Below are positions 1 to 31,630 of a stretch of DNA of 64,000 bases, piece by piece; the stretch's first letter is position 1; each line of letters opens with the position of its first letter. The notes beneath the pieces are model-generated. The model saw only the letters and a list, made by a program, of their open reading frames with translations. It searched no databases and was not told where the DNA came from. Made by a program: the position numbers and the translations under genes. The stretch lies in the NCBI GenBank assembly GCA_039621445.1, contig CP154956.1:47659291-47723290 (forward strand), in the 5' to 3' direction. This DNA comes from Euglena gracilis (taxonomy: Eukaryota > Euglenida > Euglenophyceae > Euglenales).

Positions 1-66
1 AATTGACAGTATTCTGGACATTTTTGGACACTTTCGATTTTTTGGTACCTGGTTCGACTTCGGGTC

Positions 67-165
67 GGGCCCAGCTCCAGCCTGGGACCCCTAGGGGGGG
101 GGGGGGCAGCCAGCAGCCTTTTTCCAGCCAGCCCAAATTTTCCAGCCTCTGAGCTGGACCCCCCC
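67..165. repeat. Short inverted-repeat element remnant, GCTGGACCC family
   Basis: The stretch opens with GGGCCCAGCTCCAGC and closes with GAGCTGGACCCCCC, so the ends are roughly inverted copies. The closing part (TTTTCCAGCCTCTGAGCTGG) recurs at 22,107-22,130 inside an ABCG intron and, more diverged, at about 42,608-42,632. It is read as a small non-autonomous element; no coding potential is seen. Confidence 0.45.
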
Positions 166-633
166 CTCCAACAACAACAGGGGGTTTGTCGTTAACAAAA
201 CCTCCTGTCTGGCAGCAGGAACAAGATTATGTGATCTGTGACTTCCAAGAAATCCGTGCGACTGATGAATGGTCAAAATGTCCATGAAATGAATTGTTGA
301 AAATGCCCAAGATTGCTGACAATTAACCAAAGAACTGGACCACGATCGCCGAGAATGGCCATCTCGAATTGAGCTTGGCTCCAGAACAGAGATTTTTTTA
401 AGTTCCGTGACCCAGGGGGGGGGGTCCCAGCCGATGCCCCCCCCCCAGGGGAGTCGGGCGAGAAGTGGGTACCCTGCCGGAGGCGGGGTTTTCCTCTATT
501 TTCGGTGCATAGTGGCGATTTTTTTTGCATCCCAAAACCCCCCAGAGCCCCCCCGGGGGGGGGCAGGGGCTGTGTCAGGCTTTCATTTTGTGCGCCACGG
601 AAATTTTTTTCTGTGCTGCGTGCAGGCACCTAT

Positions 634-770
634 GGCCGACCAGGGCCGACCAGGGCCGACCAGGGCCGACCAGGGCCGACCAGGGCCGACTATGAGTTTC
701 AGGACCCCCGTAGGTGGGGGTTCCGACCAGGGCCGACCAGGGCCGACCAGGGCCGACCAGGGCCGACTTG
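634..770. repeat. Minisatellite, 10-bp unit GGGCCGACCA
   Basis: Tandem copies of a 10-bp unit run 634-690 and 724-768 with a short unique spacer between. The same unit returns at 1,570-1,628. Open frames across it in both directions are translation of the repeat, not a protein. Confidence 0.85.
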
Positions 771-844
771 CATGTGGTTGGCCGACGGAAAGGGAATGGA
801 TGAAGGAATTCAGCAGCTTTCCCTCTGGACCAAGCACCTCTGAT

Positions 845-950
845 GATGCTGGGCGATGCTGGGCGATGCAGGGCGATGCTGGCCCGGCAGCATCGACCGC
901 GGGTTACCGCAGCCGACCGCAGCCGAACGCACCCGAACGCACCCGACCGC
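845..950. repeat. Short tandem repeats (GATGCTGGGC and CGCAGCCGAC units)
   Basis: Two adjacent runs of roughly 10-bp units: GATGCTGGGC-like copies at 845-885, then ACCGCAGCCG/ACGCACCCGA variants to about 950. Nothing suggests coding. Confidence 0.6.
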
Positions 951-1024
951 GCAACTTTTTTCTAATTGATGTCAATTTTTCAGTGAGAATGAGGAATTAG
1001 GCTCATTTTTATCCCAGATTTTGA

Positions 1025-1545
1025 GATTTTTCTGGCTCATCTGGCTCATGTTGTCACTTTTGGCTGCTTTTGGTCGCTTTTGGCCATTTTAGGTCGCTTT
1101 TGTTCCCTATTGGCCCATTTGTCACCATAATTCACCAATTTTGACCTATTTTGACCATTTTTGGCCATTTTTTGCGCACTTCTTGTAATTTTGGGCCATT
1201 TTGTCCTGCTCTTGGGCCATTTTTGACCATTTAAAGCCTTTTTCGGCCTTTTTTTTGTTATTTTGCCCATTTTTTTGGTCTCTTTTTGGTCCAATTTGAC
1301 CATTTTTGAGCATTTTGCGCCAGGTGCAGCTTCTGGATTTGCAAAAACAGTGGCCAAAACAGCTTTTCTTTGGCCTTTGCCCACTTTTGGCCATTTTTAA
1401 CCATTTTCAGCCGACCGCAGTCACTCATTTGGCAAATATTGGGCTAATTTGGGTCAATATGAGCATATTTTATGGCATTTTGGCCATTTTGTGCTCTTTT
1501 GGTAATTTTGGGTCATTTTTCACAATCTTTTTTTCTGTGACGGAT
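1025..1545. repeat. T-rich low-complexity tract (TTTTGGCCATTTT-like)
   Basis: About 500 bases are built from irregular repeats of TTTGGCCATTTT and related words. Similar tracts occur at 8,840-9,010 (ABCG intron 3) and 29,800-29,950. Long frames here are rich in K, Q and N on one strand because of composition and are not called genes. Confidence 0.6.
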
Positions 1546-1569
1546 ACCCCCACCTATGGCCGACTATTT

Positions 1570-1628
1570 GCCGACCAGGGCCGACCAGGGCCGACCAGGG
1601 CCGACCAGGGCCGACCAGGGCCGACCAG
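1570..1628. repeat. Minisatellite, second array of GGGCCGACCA
   Basis: Nearly perfect tandem copies of the same 10-bp unit as at 634-770, suggesting the two arrays belong to related elements. Confidence 0.85.
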
Positions 1629-1659
1629 AGCACCAAAATGGGAAGTGACCATAGGTGCC

Positions 1660-1980
1660 TGGCTGCGTGCGCCGTGGCACCGCAAATTTTGTGACCGCGT
1701 GCGCCGCGGAAGAATTTTTTCTGTGCGCCGCGTGTGCCGTGGCAGCGCCGCTTGCACCGCGGCAGCCTTTGCGGTCCCGTGCCGTGATAAAAAAAGCATG
1801 TGCCGCGGGAACGCATTGGTGCGCCGCGGGTGCGTTGCTGGTGCGCCGCAGCAGCGTTTCAGGTGCGCCACGGGTGCGTTGGGTGCTCCGCGGCAAAATT
1901 TTCGATTGTGCACCGCGTGCGCCGCGGAAAATTTTTTTTTGTGCCACGGCGACGAACTTCCCCGTGGCGCACTAAATGTA
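1660..1980. repeat. Degenerate GTGCGCCGCGG repeat tract
   Basis: Imperfect copies of GTGCGCCGCGGAA and related words recur every 20-40 bases. Several frames stay open on both strands because of the repeat, and none shows a recognisable protein signature. Confidence 0.5.
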
Positions 1981-4900
1981 AGTCTGGGCTGGGTTGGCGG
2001 GTCGACCCACCCCCACGTTCTAGAAAAACCTTTGCTCCAGATGAATTTATATAGCTCCTGCATGTCCCCCCAACACCATTCGGTTCCTCCCATAAAACAT
2101 TGATACATACTGACAATGGAATTGAATTATGCCGTGCTTTGTGGTATTTGGTGGAGTTTTGAACAAAGTTGCAAAAATTTCGCAGAATTTTGTGAAAGTC
2201 TTATGAAGGATGGAAGCAGGTGCCTGGAACATAGACTCACTTAGAAGAGATGACCCCTGGAGGTCATCTTTTCCTGGGCCAAACCCTTCCACCCCATTTT
2301 TTGAACCCCCCGGGGTCAACCCACCCACCAGGGTAGAGCGGGGAGCAGGGATGAATGGGAAGCCTTTGGGGAGGGGCAGTGGGTTGTACCAAGGCCCCGA
2401 AAGTTTTCGGTTTTGTGGAACGGCAAAGGCCTGGATATCAGGCAAGAATTTGTCAAAACACCCCAATTCTTCATTGAAAATGAATCCAAAGATGCGCTTT
2501 TTTGGAAGTTTGTTGAACGCCTTTCATGTGGAAAAATCATGACATCAAAAAATGTGCAATATCCTCCAAAGTGAGGAAAGGGGTCATTTTTGGGCTCATT
2601 TTCCAGTGCTGTGTGCTGGAAGAAAACATTTCTATTTTTGAAACCTGCCAACGAGGGGGGGGGGAGGGTCCAGACCCCCCCCACCACATTTATGGGGGGT
2701 TGCTTGAACCCACCCACCACCAGCCTCTAAACCCAAGAGCTTACCAACTGTCCCTGAGTCACTTACCACATTCAAAAAACCAGCCAATCATTTTTCAAAA
2801 ACCGGTAAACCAGTCACCCACTTCCAACCCTCCCCCCCCCTGGGGAGGGAGTGGGTGACTCTGTCCACTCGGCTAAAAATGGCAAAAAAAATCAAAATAT
2901 TTTGGTCAAAATATTTTGGTCAAAAAATACAAAAATTTCCCGCCTTTGGCGTCGGGTGCCATTTGCAGCCAATCCTGGCCAACCCGCCTCTCCGGAAAGT
3001 GGGGCTCTGGCATTTTTTTTTTAAAAAATCGGCCAAAACAAACACCAGAAAATTTATCTTCCCCTTCGAAGTGCCGGAGTAAATTTTAGGTTTCCGGGGG
3101 AGGGTCCATACCCCCCTTGGTCCTAAGAAGGGATGGGGGGGGGTCTGACTCTCCCTCCCCCAGTGCAAAGCCAACCTTCGCCAAAAACCATTCAGTAACC
3201 CTGAAAAAATCAGTCAATCACCCACTGGGGGGGGGGGTGGGGTGGGACACACTTTAAGCAATGGTATGGACCCAGACTCCCCTCTCCTCCCCCCGGAGGG
3301 AGGTGGTTCGGACCCCCCCGAGATTTCTTTTTGGCCTTGAAAAAAATTCCCACAAGTCAGGTTTTCACGGCTGCAAATAAATTGTTATTTGAAAACACTT
3401 TCATGGAAGATGAAACGTCGTTTTCCATGGTATTAAATTTTTCATTGTCGGGCTTTCCAAAGTTACTGTTCCTCAATATTTTCCCTATCATTTTCTTCTT
3501 CTTGTAATTTGTTGGGATTGCAATCACAAACGAGAATCAAGGGTAGCCAGCACGAATCTGTAGGATGGGAGGAGGTGTTTTCCCCCAACCCTAAATTGTG
3601 CGAAAAATTTTTTTTAAAAGGGTTTTAATGCTTTTAAGATTTTCATGGTATTATTTTTCAAGAGCAGTAGACGGGTATCCTGGAATCAAACGGGGTCCAA
3701 AACAAAAAAGTCGAAAATCCCATTTTTTGAATTTGGGTGGACAGACAATGTTCCAGCATTCTTTTCAGAAGTTGGCTTGTCTTTGCGGAGATTTTGCGAT
3801 AAGGTTCTAAAAGGTTTTTAAGTGCCAAATTAAATAATGCCTAAAGCAGGGTCCTTTGAAGATGACCCCACTGAGTTGTTGCATTGGGTGAACAACTGTC
3901 CAGAAAGGATAACTACAAAGACGTCTTGTGGAGAATCACTACGGAGAAGTAGGTCTGGAACCTTATCCAGAATTTGCAAATGTTTCTCGGAACTATCCTC
4001 TTTGAATTCCTTGGTTGGCCAGTTTTTTTTTTAATTAACCCTGATTTTTTTTAAATAAAACACCCAGCTTTTACCCAACTCATCTTCATCTCCTTTCTTT
4101 ATCGCGTTCTTATCATAAAATCCATAGATTCGCCCGGGTGCAGGGTGTTAAGTACCCAGGGTACCCAGTTCCCACCTCCTTGTGGGTACTCTGTGGGACC
4201 AGGCAAGAGTGATTGCATGGTCCCTGTCCTCACTTGCCATCATTCTCAAACACAGGGGCTTTCAAGCATTCTGGTGATATGCTGCGAGCTCCACCTCCTG
4301 GTGCCACAGAGGCAATCACTGTCATCCAAGGCTGGAAATAATTTCAAAGTCGTCCTGTCGTCCTGCATGTATCGGATCTTAAGCTGCCCAAAACCTTAAA
4401 ACAGCAGAAACGGCGCGATACCGTGCATTTGCACGCACCGCTCCCCTGTATTTTGCATTGACACCAGTCACGCTGGCAACGCAGTGACATATTTTCACCA
4501 ATAATTTCCATAAAAGCAAACTTGCACAAGTGGATAAAGGCATTACCCCCCTCCAAGAGGCGGGCAGGACCATAAGAGGAGGGTCCCAATAAAAGAGTCA
4601 CTCCCCAGCACAACAAGCATCCACCTCCACAGCAAACCCATCCCCAGGCAAACCAAGCAGAAAGCAAGGTGGGAGGTCGAGCCCCCTCTCCCCACCCCTT
4701 CCTCTTTCCCCAGGGGTGCCAATTTTTGGTCGAAATTTTCATTCGGTTCCCAAGGAATTGATTCTTGGAAAGTTTTTGGTGGGGTTGACCTCCCCTCCCT
4801 TCACCAAGCTTTCCCATGCAGCCCTGGCACGCCATGAAGTTAGCGACCACCATTGCGCAGATAAGAAACACAATAAAGAATGACCTCATCTACGAGTTAT

Positions 4901-5585
4901 CTTTCAAATAAAACGGTGCAAAAGTGCACATTGTGTTGCATTTACACACTCAGAGATTTTTGTTTTGATATTTCCCCACACGAAACAGCCTGCAATGCTG
5001 CATGACCTCGAAAGAACCATGTAATGTTGAATGTAAGGGCAGGGTCCAAATGGTGGAGGAGACCTGGCTGGATTTTTCGACCTGGAACAAGAGCTGCTGT
5101 TGCGCAATTTGGGAGTGGTACACCACACAGGAAGTCTTTTCAGCCTTGCTTGCACTCTGAGTCGGATTCCCTCGGCGGTAGTGGCGATGTACTTTGTCAT
5201 CACTTCTTTCTCCGGGGAGAAGTTCTCTGAGGTGCAGAAGGTTGATGCTCAGCTCACTGTCCAATCCAGCCGCGTTGTGTCTGGTTTCTGCACACGACAC
5301 AACTGGCCATTGTATATTATATGTAATATTTTCCAGGTACGCAAAATACTAATAAGCTGTCTTTTATGAAGTGAAGCAATGCATTTTTTTTTAACGAGCG
5401 GTCCTGGTGATGCGCATATGCAACAAAAGACTTTCTTGCCTTCTTCTGCCAAAGCTTCCCACAGGTTCAATTTGCATCATGTATGAATGTTTGCGGGGCC
5501 GGAGAAAAGAGGATGCTTTCTCTCCAAAAATGCATCCAAAAATAAATGAAGTCATATGTATTTCCTATATATTATTCTTATTTCC
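1981..5585. other. Gene-poor stretch with poly-C/poly-G patches
   Basis: No coding exon could be supported. The stretch holds scattered poly-C and poly-G runs (for example around 2,655-2,700, 2,830-2,850, 3,225-3,310) of the kind that end inverted-repeat elements elsewhere in the window, and AT-rich filler. A frame on the minus strand at 4,950-5,300 is open but matches nothing I know. Confidence 0.5.
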
Positions 5586-5589
5586 TCTT

Positions 5590-5598
5590 ATATGTATG

Positions 5599-5632
<34 letters not shown>

Positions 5633-5690
5633 TGTATGTATATATATATATATATATATATGTATACACACACCTATATATATGTGTTTG
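5590..5690. repeat. Microsatellite (TATG)n followed by (TA)n
   Basis: TATG copies run from about 5,593 to 5,640 and pass into TATATA and CACACAC-like sequence. Predicted peptides rich in Y, V, C and M are frames through this repeat. Confidence 0.85.
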
Positions 5691-5837
5691 ATTTCATATA
5701 TCCAAAAATATATGAAGTCAGAATGCACAGGCAATGAAGGCATAGTGTGCTTCTTTTGTTCCTCTACCCTGATTTTTTGGTGTTTTTTTTGCATCCATCC
5801 CTGGATTAATGCTGCACCGGATTTCGAAAGCTTCAGG

Positions 5838-6110
5838 CAGTCCCCAAAGAAGCATTTGTGGCAACGCCGGCCGGAACGTGGCCGAGCCTCGGGGGCAGTG
5901 GAGGGCTTCGCGGAGTTCCCGCTGCAGGACGGAGCGGGCCCCCACCGGGCGATGGTCATCGGGCGGGTCGGCCGGACGGGGGCCAACTCCTGGGCCATCC
6001 GCAACTGCCGCATGACCCACGAGACCGCAACGACCGCCCGGAAGCTGGTGGCGACGGTGCAGGCCCACCTGCGCGACCACCCGCTGCAGCAGTGGGATTG
6101 TGTCTCGTAG
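5838..6110 (+). CDS. Possible terminal exon of an unidentified gene
   Basis: A GC-rich island in otherwise AT-rich sequence keeps one frame open from about 5,838 to a TAG at 6,108-6,110 and encodes an R/A/G-rich segment ending PLQQWDCVS. The composition resembles the ABCG exons farther along and the surrounding DNA looks intronic, so it could be the last exon of a gene on the plus strand. I do not recognise the protein, and the upstream end cannot be set. Other frames also stay open through the same island, as GC-rich DNA often allows, so the strand and frame are uncertain. Confidence 0.3.
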   Translation, partial: QSPKKHLWQRRPERGRASGAVEGFAEFPLQDGAGPHRAMVIGRVGRTGANSWAIRNCRMTHETATTARKLVATVQAHLRDHPLQQWDCVS

Positions 6111-6244
6111 CCGCCCTCCCCCTCCCAATGCGCGTCTCCTGAGCATCGCCTGTGTCGTATGTGCAACGGTGGGGTTGGCACCTGTGTGTTTGCACCTCTT
6201 GTTATGGCGGTTTGTGATGGTTGCTGTGTTTCGCATCAGGAGCA

Positions 6245-7787
6245 GGCCGTATTTTAGTCGGGTGCCGACCCCACCCCGGGGGAGTGCCTGGGCAGGCACT
6301 CCAAGGCACTCCCGATCCGATCCCCCCGGGGGGGGGGGGTAGGGCACACGGCCAAAAGTGCTTTAGCACAGACCCAGCGCCGAAGGCGCCGGGGAGCCAA
6401 AAATGTCCTTTTCTCAAAGAATGTTCCTGGGCACAGGCCGAAATCCGACCCCCCGGGGGGGGGGGTAGTGCCTGCCTTGGCAGCACTTCCGGACCTCCCC
6501 CCCCCAAGGTTGGTAAAAAAACAGCCTGATCAGGAGAGCTCTTTCCCTCGAAAGAATCCTTGCAAAATGGCCTTACAAGGCCACACACAACAGAGGTTCA
6601 TCTTTGTCAAGCACCATTCTGTCAGTGGCCGTTGATAGATGCTACATATGGAAATGATGCAGCCCAACAAATTATAAGCAGAAACAAAACGATAAGAAAA
6701 ATCAATCTCTTCCTGAATGTACTTGTGGTTTCCTTTTTCACTGTCGTTTGGCTTCCCCTCATTTTTGTCAGGATTGCAGACCAGATCCAGTCTAAAAGTT
6801 TTGTGGGGTGAGAGGTGGGTGGGTGGGGGGGGGGGTCAGGCTGAATGGGTGCCCCGCCTGAGGCGGGGTTTTCTTCTATTTTCGGTGCGAAGTGTTCGGA
6901 AAAAAATTTGGACACCAAAAATTAACCCCCTAAAAGTAGGTCTCCCAACACCCCCTTCTCCCCAGGGGCGCCTCCTCAGAGGGGCGGGTGTGGGGTCTGG
7001 ACCCCCCCCCCATGCCCCCCAGGTCTTTTGAAAACCTCTGACCACCTCTCATCATTCATTTCATTCATTTCATTTCCTCCCATGCACCATCAACCAAATG
7101 ATAACCCCAAGTTTAACCGATTAACCCCAAAGTTTGTAATGGGCATTTTTGAAAGATGCTTTTATTAAAACTTTTTTTAAACTTCTGAAGGCTTTTTATT
7201 TCCCTCCCCCGTCCTGTCTTATTGCCCCTTCCAGTCAAGCAAGGCAGATCCTGTTGACCCCAGGTTTCTAAGTGGGGGTTATTGACTGTACTGTTGTGCA
7301 CACTGTTGCCATGCATTTGCGTTATGTTGTGTTTAAGTGGTCTCTTCCATTTTAGAAACATTGGCACAAATAATGAGAAGCGATTGCTGGAGAATGTGAA
7401 AGAAAAGGGCGGGTATATTGCGCAAAAAAATGAAAGAAAATGCTGAAGGGCACGGGAAAAGAAAGCGAATGCAGCTGAGATTTTGGAGAAGCTGAGTTGA
7501 GAGATATTTTCGACGAGAATACACATGTGGTCAAATGCAGGTGGAAGTTTCGCACAGGCCACCAGTGTGACCGTCGTTATCAACAAAAGGAAGGCTGTTT
7601 AGGAGACAAAAAGATTGGCACAGGCAAGAACAGCGGGGTGTGGAACACAGGAATAGCATAGTCCCTGGAACTCATGGGGGCTCTTTGAGGGATGAGGGAG
7701 GCAGGAAATCAACCCTCCGGAATCAACCTTCCTGAACAGAATTCTCCCTGTCCACAACCAACCCCCCCTTCCATCCGACAGACTAAA
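6245..7787. other. Non-coding stretch before the ABCG start
   Basis: Two C-run/G-run hairpin patches (6,320-6,340 and 6,450-6,470) and a G-rich patch at 6,815-6,845 are visible, followed by AT-rich sequence up to the proposed start codon at 7,788. No promoter motif can be assigned with confidence. Confidence 0.4.
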
Positions 7788-29116
<21,329 letters not shown>

Positions 29117-29318
29117 GCAGACCCCAGAGCGTTGGGCGCGACCCGGCCCGGTAACGGGCAACCCCCGCGGTGACCAGGGGCCTTGGGCCGGTCCACCCCA
29201 CTGCCGCTGTCACCCCCTGCCTGGCTCCGGGCTGATTCCAAATAGTTTTGTTGCTCAACTCGTCGTTATTTTCTCTCTCGGTGGGGGGCATAAGGCGAGG
29301 TATGGTATGGTGGTTAGG

Positions 29319-29640
29319 CCTACCTACCCCCCCCCCGGGAAACTGTCATGCCCGAGAACCTGTCAGGGTCCCGCCCGGGAAACTGTCAGGGTCCCCGGTA
29401 CCGGCCCGGCCAACCTGTCAGTATAGGAAGTTGTCAGGGTCCCCGGTACCGGCCAACCTGTCAGGGTCATTTTTCATTAATTTTCCCTTGAAATGCCCTA
29501 CCCGGGAAACTGTCAGGGTCCCGCCCGGGAAACTGTCAGGGTCCGCGGTACTGGCCAACCTGTCAGTATAGGAAGTTGTCAGGGTCCCCGGTACTGGCCA
29601 ACCTGTCAGGTGACAGTTTCCCGGGGGGGGGGTAGGTAGG
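29319..29640. mobile_element. MITE, GGGAAACTGTCA family, copy 1
   Basis: The left end TACCTACC, a C-run and GGGAAACTGTCA are mirrored at the right end by TGACAGTTTCCC, a G-run and GGTAGGTA. Inside are repeated CTGTCAGGGTCCC and GGTACCGGCCAACCTG modules. It lies just downstream of the ABCG stop. A second copy is at 39,810-40,129. Confidence 0.8.
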
Positions 29641-31260
29641 GGGGTTACAAGTGGGGGATTATAAATTGGGGGAGCACGCCGTCGGCCAGCCGCTGGCCAG
29701 CCGGCTGACTCACAGGAAAATGAGGTTAGGCACATGCTTGTCGTGTTGAACCTATTTCCTCACTACTCTCACACCAAGATCATGTTTTTCGTTGGTGCAG
29801 GCAGCATGTTAGGCAATTTTCGACCATTCTTGGGTATTTTTAGCCAATTTTTGTCCAATTTGCCAAACTTGGAATTTTTGGGCCAATTTCAACCATTTTG
29901 GCCCAACTTGGGTCATTGCATGGTCATCTTGAACAATTCTCACCCAAAAAAGTTCATTGGTCCAAAAACCCAAAAAAGGCACAACTGCTGTCCCATGTGC
30001 CATAAAGTGGTAGAAAAGGGCCTCAAAACGAACCATAATGGTGGAAGATGGCTCAATTTTATGTCAACGGTTTAAAAGACCAAAAAAATTGCCCAAAGTC
30101 GTCCCCAGCACAAATTTAAAAAGAAAACTAGGAGATGGACATCCAAAATTGCACAGGGGGTAAATTAGGAGTTTGCACATCAAACCAGGCATTTTCCACT
30201 CAAAATTAGGAACAAATTGGGCAATAACCACTCAAACTTAGGAATCTGCAAATCAAAATAGGCATTTGCTTCTCAAAATTAGGAATGGGGTATCACAGAA
30301 AGCAAATATTCTACATCCTGTCCAGCATCTACCGTTCCACTTTTCTCCATTTCTACTTCCTCCTCCCCCCACGATCCTCTCATCTGCCCATCCCCCTTAT
30401 TTCTTCTCCATCCGCCTACTTCCTCGTTGCCCTCCTTACCCTCAATTTCCTCCTCACCCCGCTCTGGCCTTCCGGTCTCCATCGTCACCTCACCTTCATT
30501 TTCCCTTTCTTTATATTCTACATCCTGTGGTGCACAGTCTACTTTTTTTTTCAATGCTGTGGGTGGGACAGAATACAGGGTCAGGGTTCAGACCTGGAAC
30601 GTCGCTTTCCTTTTTACCAGCATCATGCGCACATGCGCCTGTTTCGACCACCTGAAGTGCATAAACAGCTATCTAATAATTTTAAATGTGAATCTCATAA
30701 GTGATCCATAAATGCGAATTAATTATTATTTGTAGTCGGAAAAACACTTTTTCACAGGTTTGGCCAGATTTTTGGCAAAGCACGAAGCGCCGGGCTGAAA
30801 AAATTTCACTGATCAAATCGGGGACAATGCAATTTTGGGCTTGTTTTTGGCATAGTTTGACAAAAATCCAAAGAATTTTGGTGTTTTGTGTCGAAAGGAA
30901 AAATTTGCTGGTCCTGGGTATCCCCAAGTCTGCGGACTGTTTTTTTTATTGAGACTTTGTCTAATAACCGACCCCTTGATCAGAGGACACCTTTTTGGTC
31001 AGCACTCCCCCCCCCAGTTGGCCGGTTGGGGGCAGAGCTTGCCAGTCGCCGGACACGGGGGGTACACAAAGGTCTTCAGAGCCCATGTTTGAAACCTCAA
31101 GCGAAACTGAAAAAAATCATTGCCATCTTGCCTCTGCGAACCCCAGTGGCTGAGACCCAGACATCGGCCACCGAAGAGGTGTCTTCAGTGGCCGATGTCA
31201 TGTGCGCGCGATTTAGGGTCTATGAGTAAAAGCTTAAATGTTAAGTATTCATATAATAAA
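29641..31260. other. Stretch without recognisable genes
   Basis: AT-rich or T/C-rich sequence, including a TTTTGGCC-like tract at 29,800-29,950 and a remnant similar to the TATGTCCAACGACC family around 30,980-31,010 (CAGAGGACACCTTTTTGG). No exon can be supported. Confidence 0.45.
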
Positions 31261-31274
31261 TAAATTTACAACAG

Positions 31275-31319
31275 CGTTTAACTACTGCCCCCCCCCCCCG
31301 GGGGGGCAGTAGTTAAACG
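31275..31319. repeat. Perfect palindrome with poly-C/poly-G centre
   Basis: CGTTTAACTACTGCCCCCC is followed at once by its reverse complement, forming a 45-base near-perfect hairpin. A partial relative (TTTAGTTAAACGC) lies at 31,502-31,514. Confidence 0.8.
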
Positions 31320-31399
31320 AGGTGTCCACTGAGTTAAATGCACATGTAAGGGGCCTGGGCCCGATTGTACGTCAGTCCCACTCCCTGTTGGATGGCGTT

Positions 31400-31630
31400 A
31401 GGGGCAGGGTTAGGGTTATGGTTATGGATGAACTGATGGACGGACGGACGGATGGACTAAGTGGGCCACTAGGCCCCGCTGGGGGGGGGGGGCGTAGTCC
31501 ATTTAGTTAAACGCAGGCTGATGGGGGTTTTAATGGCGCTTTTTTTTTGGCCTTTTCTGCTGTCTGAGAGGCAGGTTTAGGGTTACAACTGTCGTTCGGA
31601 AAGGGATTATTAGGGTTAGGGTTAGGCCCA
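31400..31630. repeat. Interstitial TTAGGG-like repeats
   Basis: Short runs of TTAGGG units occur at about 31,405-31,420 and 31,610-31,626. Others lie at 24,308, 36,305, 36,655-36,680 and 38,277-38,365. These suggest a TTAGGG-type telomere sequence captured internally or carried by elements. Confidence 0.5.

Noticed and set aside
583-843. Open frames spelling GRPWSALVGP or ADQGRPGPTR repeats
   Set aside because: They are direct translation of the 10-bp minisatellite and are open on both strands.
31060-31230. Small plus-strand exon with SATEEVSSVADVM
   Set aside because: Sequence contains a local inverted repeat (GACATCGGCCAC and GTGGCCGATGTC) and no protein similarity.
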